Source of the DNA: Acanthaster planci
Lineage: Eukaryota; Echinodermata; Asteroidea; Valvatida; Acanthasteridae
Length of the DNA: 62,000 bases
Direction of reading: 5' to 3'
Assembly (NCBI RefSeq): GCF_001949145.1
Contig: NW_019091702.1
Span: 36,393-98,392, forward strand
Part shown: in pieces, positions 1-14,600 of the stretch
Layout: every line of letters begins with the position of its first letter
Position numbering within the stretch: position 1 is the stretch's first letter
Translations under genes and position numbers: made by a program
Notes under the pieces: model-generated
Database searches by the model: none
What the model saw: only the letters and a program-made list of their open reading frames with translations
What the model was told of the DNA's origin: nothing

Positions 1-1365
1 GTACTTCGGGATATATCAGCAAAAGAAAGTGCGACTTGTTGTCCAACTGCTTGCTATTTTGGCGTAATTCTGAGTTTGTATGCGCTATACGGGTGCTGTC
101 CCCCTGAGACAAGGCTCCATATGTTCGACCATAAAATAACTACAAATAATCTATATCTGTCAATCTAGGTGTCAGTATGAAGGGCACGCGTTTCTCTATC
201 AATTGATGTAAGTTTCATATCCATACTTGCAGTACTTCAAGAAATATCAGCAAAAGAAAGTGCGACTTGTTGTCCAACTGCTTGCTATTTTGGCGTAATT
301 CTGAGTTTGTATGCGCTATACGGGTGCTGTCCCGCTGAGACAAGGCTCCACATGTTGGAGCATAAAATATTTAAAAATTATCTAAATCTTTCAATGTAGG
401 TGTCATTATGAGAGGCACATGTTCCTCTATCCATTGATGTAAGTTTCATATCTATACTTGCAGTACTTCAAGACATATCAGCAAAAGAAAGTGCGACTTG
501 TTGTCCAACTGCTGGCTAATTTGGCGTAATTCTGACTTTCTTTGCGCTATACGGGTGCTGTCCCGCTGAGACAAGGCTCCACATGTTGGAGCATAAATTA
601 TTTAAAAATTATCTAAATCTGTCACTCTAGGTGTCAGTATGAAGGGCACTTGTTCCTCTATCCATTGATGTACGTTTCATATCCATACTTGCAGTACTTC
701 GGGAAATATATGCAGAAGAAAGTGCGACTTGTTGTCCAACTGCTTCCTAATTTGGCGTAATTCTGAGTTTGTCTATTCTATACGGGCGCTGTCCCGCTGA
801 GACAAGGCTCCACATGTTGGAGTATAAAATATCTACAAATAATCTAAATCTGTCAGTCTAGGTTTCATTATAAAGCGCACATGTTCCTCTATCAATTGAT
901 GTAAGTTTCATATCCATACTTGCAGTGCTTTAAGAAATATCAGCAAAAGAAAGTGCGACTTGTTGTCCAACTGCTTGCTATTTTTTCGTAATTCTGACAT
1001 TGTTTGCGCTATACGGGTTCTGACCTGCCGAGACAAGGCTCCACATGTTGGAGCATAAAATATTTAAAGATTATCTAAATCTGTCAATGTAGGTGTCATT
1101 ATGAAGGGCACATGTTCCTCTATCCATTTATGTAAGTTTCATATCAATAGTTGCAGTAATTGGGGAAATATCAGCAAAAAAAGTGCGACTTGTTGTCCAA
1201 CTGCTTGCTATTTTGACGTAATTTATTTAATTATTTTGACGTAATTAAAAATTATCTAAATCTGTCAATCTAGGTGTCATTATGAAGGGCACATGTTTTT
1301 CTATCCATTGATGTAAGTCTCCTACCCATACTTGCAGTACTTTGGGAAATATCTGAAAAAGACTG
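1..1365. repeat. Tandem satellite array, 231-bp unit
   Basis: Units begin with a GTACTTC-like start at about 1, 232, 463, 694, 925, 1156 and 1337. The first six steps are 231 bp each; the last is 181 bp, because unit six has an internal deletion with a short TTGACGTAATT duplication near 1210-1245. Each unit contains a recognisable core (GTGCGACTTGTTGTCCAAC) and a GAGACAAGGCTCCA segment. Units differ by scattered substitutions. The array runs off the left edge of the window, so its true length is unknown. No coding potential is seen. Confidence 0.95.
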
Positions 1366-2310
1366 TTTGAACATGCTGCTCGACTCGACACAACAGTGTG
1401 TGAAGAAATTACAATGATGGTGTTTCTCGGTAAATAAATGCGAATTCCGAGCTTTGCAAATATGTTTCTACATCCTGACTCCTTTGAAACATCATGCCAA
1501 CACTATTAGCAGTTCTGTTTAGTGGAAATTGCGAAATCATGCTTATCTTTTTATATGCATCCTTGATGCCTTTAGGAGTAATGCATAGTTGTGTGAAAAC
1601 ATGACTTGTTTATTCTATGTTGGAATCAGAAATACGTGGATAAATGACAACATTTGCAATATTTGTAACGAAGACATCATGAAAACTGAATAAAATATTC
1701 CTTTATTACAAAAACCAACTAATACTCTGCGAACATTAAATGAGTTTCGGACAACCAAAGGAAGTTAAAAGACAAACTTACTAGCTTTTTAAAAGAAATA
1801 TTTTCATTTCATGCGCGCAACTTGTGGGCGATGTCTACAAACAGCCTCCTGATCGAATGGTGCATGTCGTGCCCTTACAGCAAATACACAAGTTTTGAAT
1901 GTAAAACATGACGTTGCATAAATCGTCACCGTTTTCATGAAGAGGCAAATTGGCCCCTCATGATTTTTTTTGTTCAAATTTATGTTTTTTTTTGGGAAAA
2001 ATCAACCAGGCTCGTTTTGCAGTTTTCGAGAATCACTTTGACTCCGGAAATGTATAAACATACAACAACTTTCGCACCTCACACGCGCCATGTCAAAAGC
2101 GTGTACTTGTCACACAAATTTTATAGTTTTTTATGAACAGATTTTAATTGACTTTAATTGACTTAAATGCGATCGTCTCAAAACCTCGGTTTTTACTCTC
2201 CGGTGAGACGTCTATATCTTTGTAAGACTGTGACAAAATGTGCCTATTCATTGTGAGCTACAGTAATATGAATATATAGCGTCCCAACAAACCATGTACA
2301 GAGCTTACAT
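1366..2310. other. 3' flank of the neprilysin gene
   Basis: AT-rich sequence between the satellite and the stop codon of the minus-strand neprilysin gene. A minus-strand AATAAA (TTTATT at 1702-1707) lies about 600 bp past the stop and could be the polyadenylation signal. No other coding sequence or RNA gene is recognised. Confidence 0.4.
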
Positions 2311-2656
2311 TTAGTACCACACTTTGCATCTAGGACTTCTTCTCATATAGCTCCCAAGTGGACAGTTGAACGCACTTGTGAAGTCTTCGTTGTTTTGCAA
2401 AGGACCAATGACTCTACCATAAAAAGAAGGGAAACGTCTTTTGTCAAAAACAAAAGCTCACAAAGCTTGTGACATGTGACCTGTGCCTGTGGTTACAAAA
2501 TAATTATAAATCAATTATTTATGTTATTTGAATGAATATTAGGGGGTGTGTTGGTGGAGGTATGCGGATGATTACCAACCTGAAGCGATTAGGACTGTGC
2601 ACCCCGAGTTTAACCTGTTGGTCTGCCCCTGCACGCGTCGTTACACCGCACCACAC
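2311..2656 (-). CDS. Neprilysin terminal exons 20 and 21
   Basis: Exon 20 (2580-2656) begins VWCGV and ends HSPNRFR, holding the conserved His and Arg of the M13 C-terminal region. Exon 21 (2311-2413) codes [20 protein letters not shown] and CKVWY-stop. They are 5 kb away from exon 19, beyond a transposon relic, but the phases match exactly (0 into exon 20, 2 into exon 21). The usual MNP near the end is replaced by MRRSP. Confidence 0.9.
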
Positions 2657-5600
2657 CTACAAGCACAATCAGATGCTTTAAAGATCAGTCACATTGGAAA
2701 TTCACAATTTGACTTCTTATGAAATTTAGTTACATCTAAAACAATCTATTACGTAACTGACGTCAAATGCACGAGTTGAAGTTCTCCTTCACATCAGGCA
2801 CAATGAAACCAAAATTTGTCAGGAGCATCCAACTGTATCTTGTTTTGATGACGTCACACTGCATCGTTTATACGACTGTTTCGTTATTTGCGGGGTGAAC
2901 GCGCCTGCGTGCGTGAGTGCTGTGCTTGCTCGAACCATAGATATCAGAAGAATCAAAAACTAGATCGGAATTGCGTGCTCGCAAGCCATTGCTAGTGCAG
3001 AGAATTTCTAGCTGTGCATGGACGTGGTAAAAAGTCACGTGAACAGGGCGACGGGTAATGGGCAAAACGCACTCTAGAAAAATGAAGCAAAGATAAAAAA
3101 AAAACTGTACAATAAGTCTACATAGCACATTTTTTGGTCTTTTGGCATTCATTATATGCAGCCGATACTGCCATTTAATATTTAAATTCGATCCCTATAC
3201 GTGTATGTTACGGTATATATCAAAATATACAAAATAGGGCTTAGTGTAAATCTATCTTTCCTTTGTTTTACACAAGGAAATGTACACAAAAAATCTGTGA
3301 AACGGAGGGCCAAATCTAAGGTTCTTCTACTAATACTGTAACATCTCATTCTGTACAACGAACTTTTGCACAAGCGCTATATAACATTCTGTGTTTTTAT
3401 TGAGTGTTGAACTTTTCCGCTAGGCATAAAATGTGAGCATACGGTATATTATGTGAATTTTAATTAGCAGTGTCACGACAATTCATCCCAGAAGTTTAAG
3501 TACACCGGCCAATTACATGGCTTGAAGTGCACCACAACTGAAAACGAAGCTTTCGGATCATTGTTGTACTCAATCAGGATTGCTTGTTGATCTCACATTG
3601 GCCAGGCCATGTTCACAAGAATAAAATCACAACAATGATAAGAAGAAACACGAACTAGTTTTCATTATGTTGAGGATCAGAACAAAAAAGCTTAATGAAT
3701 GTCACTTAGACTGTATAGGTTGGATGCTGTACGAGTGGAACAAAGACTACGTGAGTATGGAGGCTTTGCTGCACCAGTTTTGCTGGAACACAGCAGAGTA
3801 CAATGATGCAATGGGGATTTATTGTCTTTTGAAAAGCACCAGTTTGGAGTACAGTCGTCTGGTTTTATTTCCTTCAATGGTATGATCTGATTTTCAAGTA
3901 TTGATCTGCCACTTGCCGCATCAGATCAATTCCGTGGCTGGCCTCACCAGTCAGGGCATCCCAGGCATGTTCCGAGGAAAGGTACCCATTACTTCCAACC
4001 ATCTCCTGAACTGTGCGACATACCATTACGGAGAGCAGGGGCATTGAAGAGGGCCGCTTGCTGTCATACAGGCAAAACACCCTCTGCAGCTTTGCACATA
4101 TGCACTACTAATACGTCTCAAGATAGGTAGATAAGGCCCCGTTATCCCTGAGATTTATCAGATGAAGATCTAAGTTGGGAGCCAGACCGATCGATTGTAG
4201 CAAAAGGGAATCCACGCACTTGACGCACTGGATCATTATGAAACCTGTGAGTGTGACCGGAGATAGAATAGCGGATGGCATAGTGGTTGAAGTATCAGGC
4301 GCTTATAAGGCAGTACCGAACTCACCATTCCGGTGTCATCTTGGCTTGTTGCATTGGTGTTGGAAGATGGGCTAATGTAACACTTCAGAAGTTGTCTATA
4401 TGCATGTCTGTTCTGTGAAGCATCCCCAACGTAAGTTAAAAACCTTTAACATGCATAATAGGTTATAAATGTCTCACCTGAACTGTGCGACGGAGGAATT
4501 ATTGCTGTGTCGACCTCTGCCCCTAATAGCACCAAAAAATTTAATGTGATCTTGGCTGCATTTATAGGTTAGCAGGTAACTGGAAAACAAAAACCCAACT
4601 GATGGGATAAGTTGAATTGCTTATATGACGTATTAAGGGCTAAGTCACATCAAAATATACCTGACCTAGGTACAAACACAAGTTGACGAGGTACCTGAGG
4701 TTGGTGCTGACATATGTCAGAAAACATGCCAATATGATTGATCTGTTGTTCACAAGGAAGCCAATTATTGCTGTTTTGCGAACAGTGGAACGCCATCTTT
4801 ATCACCGACTTTCATCAAGTGGTTGTTAGCCCCCTCCAGAAATGGTTGCCACAGATGTTTATTTTGTAGTGCCTTGAACCCCTTTGCAAAAGGATTCTTT
4901 ACATTGTAGATATCCAACCATCCACAAAACACATACGCTTCCAGTTTAGAAAACTTAAATTTGATGTACATGTCAATCGTTGTAAAGAATTTGACGGTTG
5001 CCTCGCAGTTATGAAAGTCCCGGTGTCATAAATCTCTCATAAACTCCAAGCTCGTCGCGACAGAATTACTAAAAGTATGCACTGCCAGCGAAATCTTCAC
5101 TTTTTTCTTTCCAAGTGGATATGAGCTGAAAGACATTTGTTTGCTACTCTTAGCCCTTCGTCGTGTTGGGTCTTTTCGAGGCTTTCAAGAAATTGCCAGC
5201 AAACTGATGTGAAGAAGAAAACACGAAATACTATTGCACATGGAATGCATTTTGACAATCGATCATGGATTTTGACAAACGTAAATAGTAAATCTTGCAT
5301 GAGCATGAGTAAAACATTTAAGACATACAATATGAAAGAATTTCACCGTCAAGTAACACTTTCCACGAGGCAAACAAATTCCGCATCCACTTCAACATGT
5401 GACAGGTATTAAGTATAAACCATATTTTGATGTATGGCTCGCAGGGATGTGGAAACCATGGTTGAATACAACATTCAACGATGAATGCATCCTTGCGCCA
5501 AGAATTTTAACGGTTGTGAGGTTAGCATCAAATCCATCTTCTGCATTCCGAAGAGCCGAAAATGAGAAATAAAATTAACGTTCATTTGACATGACGGAAA

Positions 5601-8600
5601 GCTCGTCAACACTCCTCGACATGTTTAATTGCACATTTTCTGTTTTATTTTTTGGGGAGGGGGGTTGGACCTAGTAACCTACCAGTCAGGCAAACGACTG
5701 TTACACCAACATACCATAGGAGACACAGGGCCTCAGTAATGAGTTTAGCCTGGGTGTTTGCACTCTTTCCCGTTACAGTATTAATGGGTAACTTCCAGTG
5801 CCTATTCACTGCCACAACCATCAAGACAACGCACTGCGTAGCAGGCTGGGAGCTCATGCTGATTGTACCGTAGGTCTTCGTACCATGAAGGATAACATAA
5901 CATGAAACTGGAATCTCAGCACAGCCCTTTTGTCGTGTGTGTGATAGAGGTCGATTGCATCTAATTTCGAAGAACAAGCATAATTGCCTACCCCACATAT
6001 CTTGACCCGTCAAATTCTATCTGCTGTCGAGTGCTCATTCCATCGATCATGAGACCCACAAGTGTCTCGCTGTTAGAAGATTCTTGCTTCTCCTTTTTGC
6101 TGTTGAATGCCTTCTGGGGTTAATCCGGGGTTGGAGTCGGTCTTAGCTAACCAACTCCTAACTCTACGTACCGTTGGGAAAGGTACTGTTTTTCTTATAA
6201 TTTCGTAATCTTTTGTCGAGCAGTAGTAAAGGTTCAATACAAAGTTCCTTATCTGAGGGCCATATGGTCGATTAGAGTTGGAAGAGATGAACTTTTTGCG
6301 AGTTCAAAATGCAGGTTTGTGAACTTTGACTGGATTAGTTGAACCTTGTCATCGGGAACAAGTCGTTCCTTTTTCAGACTGCGAACGATGTCCTTCACAG
6401 ATGCAAACTTGGTTGTTAGCTGCAGGTTTGCCCCTCTGGAACTGCTTGTTTTCTTTCTCCAGCTGGGCGATTCGCTCCTGAGCTTGCTTAAGAATCAGCG
6501 TTTGAGGATGCATGCATGTTCAGCCATCAAGTGCTCGGGGGAGCCAGACTCCTTATCAGAGACGGGTCTTCCACAGGAGGGATTTTCGTCTTCTTCTTCT
6601 TCGTTGGTGGATGATGTCCAAGCTAGAGACAGTAATTTGGCTGGCAAAAAAATGACAGTTAAAGAAGGAAAACAGTGAAACTGCAAACTTTATTCCATGC
6701 TTACGTAAACATCAAATCGCATTACTTAACTAATGCGTTATTGCAAAGTACAAATTTTTATACGGGTGTATCAAGGATATTATGAAAACGACAGTTAACA
6801 GGGATGGTAAAGAACATTTGGACTGCTTGCTAATGCCTCCCATAAGCTGCGGGTTACCAAAAATATAAAGTTTAATCAGCAGAGGCTGGCAAGAAGCAAG
6901 TAAGTTGGATCGAGGTCAACAACTTGCGCATTTTTACTCAATAAGAAAACTCGAACTTACTCATGAAAGGTCAGTTTTCCTTTTGACTGTCCTCCTGGTT
7001 CTTGTCTTAGATTGCTACTGTGGGAAATTGGTGCAGCTCAATTGGCCACTGTTATTTACCATAAAACTTTATTCAGATCGCCACAATCAAAGCATTTTCT
7101 GCGCGAGAAGACCGGCACGAACGAAGCTTAGTCAAGTTAGTGGAGGCAGAGAGGACGTTCATCACGCTAGTATTCTGCTTACTTAGGATTTTAACCCTGT
7201 TCATGTGACCAATGGCCGCGCCCTGGCAAATGCGCGTATTTTACACGCTCCCGATCTAGCCGTTTATTCTTCCGATATCCATAGGCTCGAACTTAACGGT
7301 GAACTAAAAGAGATCGACTTGGATTTGCTTTACATCTGCTCTGTTTTACATGAAAAATAATCTAAAGAAACAAAATGACGATGAAATTGATATCGATCGA
7401 TCATAATTCACACGTTGGACATTTAAAAAATATAATCCACGTTAACGACTGGATTGTTTTCTGTAAATCCAGAAACATCCATTCTTATTTTCAATATACA
7501 CAAGCCCAAAGGCCTCAAAATTCTGTAATGGGCATTTTCCTCTTTCACTTTATAAAATTTGCATTGACACTGGAACTTCCAACTGCTTCACCATTTCATC
7601 GCAAGACAAATGTTTGGCAGTATACAGCGTCCTTGTTTACCTGAAAGAAGAATTAGAGCGCTTTTTGTCACGTTTTGAAATCATAAATCACTCCAGAAAA
7701 GTACAGCTTTTTTTCTTTTTTGACATACCTGTGCATAGGATAAGAAGAACATTTGTTCATCAGTGAGATTCTGTAGTCCAGGAAGCTGTTTCCGTACATA
7801 AGGTGCGTTATCTTCGTAAGCCTAATTAAAATGGGAAAATATAAGTGCAGGTGACTTTGAGACAACAGTTTATGTGTCCTGGGCTTCTCTCTGTGTTTAA
7901 TTTTTTGCCGATATATGTTGATTCGGATTTGTCATTTCCATGAACAGCGGGTTGGAAAAACTGTGCTCGTACTTCCTTCCTTTTGGGATTTCACCAACCG
8001 AACCAAATTTTGACTGTGAGCTGACCTTGGGGTTGTTTGGGGGGGTCACCCAATTTTTCCCCCGGCTGTGCTATTACCTTGTACGCCTCTCTCAGCCCGC
8101 CATTATCAGCAGTGTTTTCTGCCTCAGTCCGCTTCCCGTTTAACTGAAGGAGAAAGGACATGTAGCTGATCTTGTTTTATGTTTCGTAACTCCTACGGTT
8201 CAGGGAATACTTGTCATGACTGTCCAGTGATGTGACGATTGGGTTAGGCGTAATGAATAAAAGACAAATGTTCGAAATTTTACTCCATGACAATACTCGA
8301 TATGCCATTCATCTAATGGTCAAATGGAGCATGATAAAGCTAAGCTTAGATTTAAAGGTCAATAACTTCAACGTGTAGTGTATGCAACCCCTACAGTCCG
8401 TTTCATGGAATCCATACCCTAATTAATATCTTACATTTTTGCCGTTCTCGGGAATGACGTAGTCGGAGTACTGGTCCACCAAACAATTGGCTGCCTTTAC
8501 GTAATCTAAGACAGACATGTAGCTCCACCAGACTTTGAAGTTTCCGTCTTTGTCAAAAAGTCTCCCTAGTAAAAAAAGAATCGATATCATACTACAGTGA

Positions 8601-11600
8601 AAGGCTCGGTTTATGAACATATTTTCAAAACGTAGCGATTCTAATTCACTGTCGACCCATACTGTGCCAGTTAGCTGACCGTGTCGGCTCATCGGCTGAC
8701 CATTTTTTGTTATACGTCATCGAGCTTTCCGGTATGGCTGCTAATCGGTCAAAATTTGAAGGTTAGGCCTAAGAGGAGCCGTCCAGTGTTATAAATCGCC
8801 ATATCTGCTCAGGTATCAAAGACGCTTGTATACAATTCAAACGGCTAATCCAGTTACTGTGTCTACCGTACCGCAGACTAAAGGGTCAGTCTACCTCCTG
8901 ACTCTAGTCTGGGGTTGCGTGTACCCCCGTGGTTGGGTCCGAATTAATCGGTTATGACTCGAGATAGCATGCGCGTCTGTTAGTGGAAGCCGCTGGAGGA
9001 AGCATCTGCACTGTAGGTATTTCCAGTAACGAATTTAACGTATTGCGGACACTATATGAGGGCGCTGTTCGTGGGCAGATCCAGAACCATTTTTGGGGGG
9101 AGGGACAAAATTCGGGATTTTTTTTCATGTAAACATGGCCTATTTTAAGGGATGGAGCTACATTTAGGGGCTTTTCACACACTTTTGGTGAGGGAAATGA
9201 AAATAGCCCCCCCCCCAAAAAAAAAACTTAACTCTCATTATTAACAATTATTTTCAGTTCCTTTGGGGACATCTCCCCTGGAAACGCCCTTTGGCTGTTT
9301 GGTTTGGGTAGGGTTTTTCGTATTCAATCAAACATTTAATTTCTGACTTCAAACAACGGTCTCTTATTGTCTGTCCTAACTCATACTGCAAGTGTGACTC
9401 GCTGCTCAGTGGAGCAAGTTTTAACTATACCTTTGCTGTCGAAACCATGTGTTATTTCGTGCCCGATAATCGCTCCAACGCCTGCATAATTTGAGTACCT
9501 GTGTGGAGAAAAGTACCACGAGGTATTTTTACAACAAGACGGCAAGATTTGAGGGATTCGGAACTAATACCTCCCCATGGAACCCATTCCGCACACCTAC
9601 TCCTCCACCGGCGAAAATTGTTTCCAGGATGTATTTGAAAAGCGATTTGAGTGTGTGAATGTGTACTTAGAGGGGAACTGAGCGCAGAAGGGTGCCAAAC
9701 GACAGCACCCTCATTTTCTCCATGCCAGCGGCCCGCCCAGGAGGAGGGTGAGAATTATATATTCCTTCCTATCTTTCCAAATAAGACGATGATGACTAGT
9801 CCTCTCAAACACATACCACGGCAGGTCCGGATGGTAGACGGGTGGTTGGAGGATACCAGCCGGGATAACTGAGGAAATAAATTAAAGATAAAAAGCCAAA
9901 AAGACCGTCCATATCAATTTGGATTATGTTTCTTACTGATTTGTCTCTCTAAAAAAATGAGTCAAGGGGTGATTTAGCAGATGTTAAAAATAGAGTGTAT
10001 AATGTCTGTAAACAGTACCTATTCCGTTGTCCAAAAAACTGTAGAAGGCGTTTGTATCAGCTGGTGCAGTGTAAATCCACCTGTTATACAAATGTAAAAA
10101 GTCAAAGTCGGTGAAGGCTAACTGAATCTTCTCTCGGCAGGGAATGTACTACATGTCTATACCTTGGCATTTCCAGTTTGTCTCAGGCTATAGATGTTTT
10201 TGAAGGTAATTTACTTCAGGGGAGCACAGTGACATATAATTACGTTAAAAATGTTTTCAATTATGTTGCAGCGTTTTCTCAATCATAACTTTGAATCATA
10301 TGATTTTGACACTGTTAGAAATGTTAGAATCCGATGGGACGAAAATCGTACACGTTCTTGACCTACGCCGCGTTCATTATGCCAAAATATTAACATCCAG
10401 CCTTTTGCTCTGCGGGACAAACTGCAACCATAAGGGTTCGATCTTCCTGCGCTATGTTGGTTCCCATTATGCCTTACTGAGTAGAGTCAGTTGGGGGATG
10501 GAACGAGGCTGGGTTAGAAGAATTCCCACCAGCCCGTATCTTCTTTGACGGTGAGGGTGCACTTCAATTCGGGGGTGATATAGTCAGCTTCTATTTATAC
10601 TTGACGCTTTCAAAATACGAAACGCCAGTTCTTAAATCCAGCTGCAAACCCAAAATTACTGTCTTTTCTCGAAAATATACCATATTCACAAAGCTAAAGC
10701 TTCTGCGGGCTAAGTTCCAAGCACTAATCTTGAAAAATAAGAGTACATGCGCATAAGAGTACATGCACAACTGACGAAATGTCTATTCCTTAACGGAACT
10801 TGTGCAGCAAAGATCAAGTTAAGGCCAGTTCATACTTAAAGCAAATGCGAAAGCAAAACGACTTTGGCGTCACTACAAATTTGCAACAAAATCTGTTAAA
10901 CTTTTACGAATTTTACGAATATTTGATCTGACACTTACAAGGATTTATCGACAGGGAGTCGCAGGCTGCCAAGTTTCCTCTGCGCTTCCCTCCTGAGATA
11001 GTTTAGAAAATTGATGAAGTACGTGTTGCTTGTGACAACTAGCTGCAAGAAATGATGCAGGAAAAATGTTGATTTTACTCTGATAAAGATCGGCTACAAG
11101 GAATTTGTTTATAAGTTAGTTGGGTTTGCAGACAATTCAATACAGGAAACAAATTGTAATTTGTAAATACTATGGATAATAATATAACTGACTCCAATCT
11201 TACTACTTGCTCTTGTCTTTTTTGCTACATAACTATCGGTGTTGAAACAGATAGGGAATATTATCGTGCGTCCAAGCTTACCAATCCGTGTGTGTAGTTA
11301 AAAAAAATTAACACCATCAAAATTTGCGATGAACAATAATACATACATCGGCAGATTTGGCATCGAGCGTAGCGTTAACCTTCAACCAATCTGGGTAGCC
11401 CACGTTGACCTTCATAGCATCAAGCTGTGTTAAAGAAAATGCATACACAGACTTCATCACAGCTGAAATGTACGGTGTGCAACGCCCAACCTTCTGGAGT
11501 CATTACTGAGGCTCCTTTTTCAGTTGGACAGGATTTTCTTTGTCACAAACCATAAAAAGGGTGTGTCCCTGTCCTCGGTGGCTATTCTATTATCCTCGGC

Positions 11601-14600
11601 AGTAAGTATAAAATGCATTTCTGCGGTGATATAGCAAAACACACTGTGTGTTCTAATTAATATCTTTTTTTTGTTGCGTGTCTCTTCCTTGGTTTTTGCT
11701 TTCCCGCTTTTTTTTCTTACTTTCATTTATTCCCCAATCCCAGCCACCTGCTAAAAAGCATCAAAAATAGTGTTTTCGTAATCAGTGGTCCCAATTTTCA
11801 ACAACCTTGGTAAATGGCTACATGGCTAACAAAATATTTGCGCGTAGAGCAGTAAGTACCTTTTTCTGGGTCTTCGCCCTGTCACTGTAAGACAACCAAC
11901 TGACCCGCTCCTGCATGGCCCTCAGGGCTCTCCTAATGTTACTAATTATTTGCTCTATCTGGGAGAAAATGCGGTTGAAAAAAATGAGAATAATAGTAAT
12001 ATTTATTCATAATGCTACACAAATTTAATTTATACGTTTCATAAACAATAGAAATGCAAATTTCATGTGCCACAACCAGGTGCTTTGTTTCCTCTCTATT
12101 TTTTCAAGGGTGTACAGTCTTCTTTCCATGGAGTCACTAGGGTCGTTCTCTTCTGTTTCCTTCCTGGCGTTATCTCTTCTTCATTGATATGACCGTGGCT
12201 ATATGTGTAACTGCATGATGTTGTTGCTTCCTTGCTTCCACATTGCTCCACTACCCTACCTCTCTCTTGGTGTCTAGTGTGAAGTATTCGTCCACGTACA
12301 TCCTTCCAGTAGCAAATGGTAGTACGAGATTGGTTTCATCAGTGCAGTGCATCCAACGTGCACGAGCCTCCGAGAGCCCAAACGTAGCATGTAAATACTT
12401 CTGATAGATTCTGGTATACCGGTCTCCAAGAGAGGGCACCATTACGCTCACAAGTCGCCAGATCATATAGTTTGCCACCACCCTACCGTATCCGCACAAG
12501 AAAAAAAAAGCTCTCTGTCTGTCTCAATGACTGTGTGAGGCTTGATAAACCAAATGACTGTTTTTCAGTGGGTTCAAATTCTCGTTTGTGTCCTTTTTTT
12601 GAACCGTAATCTACTAATAATGTAACTCATCCAACATAATAGTTTGTTTCTGAGGAAAACTAGTAGGCCCAGGAACATTACGTGAAGGGCGATTGGCGAG
12701 ATATCGGTGCTAAGTGATGCACAACTCGTGATTTTTATATCAAGGAATTATGCTAAAAAGTATTAGAACTTCAACTTTTCTGATAATACCATTCCTCTTG
12801 CAGGCAAAAAAAGTTCAGTTCTGTCATGTTTGTGTGTGAAGCACAATTACATTTTGACATGAATGTTTAACCACTTGTCCAAATATATGTACGACACACT
12901 GTTAATTGACAACTGTTTCTCTTTTTAGCCGATCGATATAAATAATAAATATTATTCACCTGTGACTCTCCGACCCCAACATTGTGTTGACAAGGTAAAG
13001 ATAGGATGGGTCAACGACGACGATGGGTTCATTTCCCAAAACGGGTGGCTGCACGCTTGATGGAATGAGATGATGGTAGAGGTTTGCCCAGTTGATCTGC
13101 AAGGCAGAAAGGATTAGTGAGGCTGGTTGGTATAGTATAATGTTTTGTACTCGAGATAAAAGGGCCACGCTTAAGTCCTTTGCTCGCTTTTGTGCTCACT
13201 TGTTTTCTTTCTTTTAAATGGAGTGCCCAAACTTTCGTAATCCCGTACCCCCTTCAATTCTTTTCCGCTTGAATACGATTTCATGTTAAAACGTCTGGAG
13301 AGTAAGTTACAGCTCTCACTGAAAAGTCGACTAAGCAAAAGGGTCTCATTCAACAACCAGAATTAAAGGCCATAACTGCAGTGGCACAATGCTCGCGGAC
13401 AAAGTTCCGCCCGCGATACATGCTTCTTTAGCTATAGAGTGTCGTGATTTGTCGTTAAATGCACCTGTGCGTCACGCTAAATGTGCGTGTGAGTGCAGTG
13501 CCTCCGCATTGTCCGGACATTGGTCTATGGACCTTTCCGATAAGACGCCGTAACTGCAGTGGCACCACACTCACACGCACATTCCTCGGCATGACGCGCG
13601 CGTGCATTTGGCAAATCACGACACCCCATTGGTCGAAGAGGAACGTAACATGGGCGTATCACCTGTCCACGAACGTTGCCCCGCTAAAAAGTAAAAAGGG
13701 ATGCTGCAGAAAAGGTAATTTCCAAAAATTAAGCAAGAATGTGTGCTCTCTTTTCCACCATGTTATTCGTTATAAATGAGTCATTTTAGCGGTAAACCTT
13801 TGTGTAATATAACTGAAGCTCCTCCAGGGTTGTTATCTCAGGTACGTCTCTGGTAGTGGAGTAGTCAGCGTGCTGTGGGGATAAAACCGCGTTGGTACTT
13901 TGAGCCATACAATTGGGAAAAAGCAGTTGACAGAATTTGCATACAAACTGGAAAAACCGACACAGGGCAAACTTCAAAATGGAGACACTTCAGTAATTTT
14001 CTGATTCATGGGCGTAAATCACGGGGGATCGGGTTATATATCTCCACTTTTAAGGTGAGGAATGGGCCATTGAATAAAAAAAATCTAAGCAGTTTGTGAA
14101 GAATATTAAGGATTTCCCAGCGACTAAAATAACTGCAAATAGGTAAACATTTTTAAAGCCATAAATATGCCATTCTAATGAAAAGATTTTGTATAAATTT
14201 GATACACATTGCAGATATATATTTTAATCATGAGCATCGCCCCCTTTATACGTATACCCACCCCCGCTTTTCAAATTTCTATGACCAGGTAAGTCCTCCC
14301 TCCACCTTTCCCTTTCCCCCACCCCACCAATTTCCAATTGGCAGCACAGATTTACGCCTGATCCTATTGGTGGTGCACAGGGCCAGTTCATCCTTTAAGA
14401 CAAAATGTCACAACCAAGGGCATTTGGCGCACGAAAAATGTTTACAGCAAAATACGCGGAGTTGAAATGTGTTCATTTCCACCTATTATGCACAACACAC
14501 ATATTGGGTCTGATTTCCAGTTTTATGGCGTTTATGTTGACTTTCGCAGTATGAATGGCCTTGGCATGTCCTCTGAACTCAGTAAACACATGCTATTTAT

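Noticed and set aside
3480-3540. Possible last neprilysin exon coding [13 protein letters not shown] after an acceptor-like site
   Set aside because: It stops after 13 residues and lacks the conserved His/Arg motif; exons 2656-2580 and 2413-2311 give the full conserved C-terminus in frame.
6495-6686. A host gene encoding a coiled-coil protein on the minus strand
   Set aside because: The downstream segments match P-element/THAP9 transposase in order and with frame breaks, so it is part of that relic.
7540-7644. Open sequence just downstream of neprilysin exon 19 as a terminal exon
   Set aside because: No VWC or HSP motif in any frame; the true next exon is at 2656-2580.
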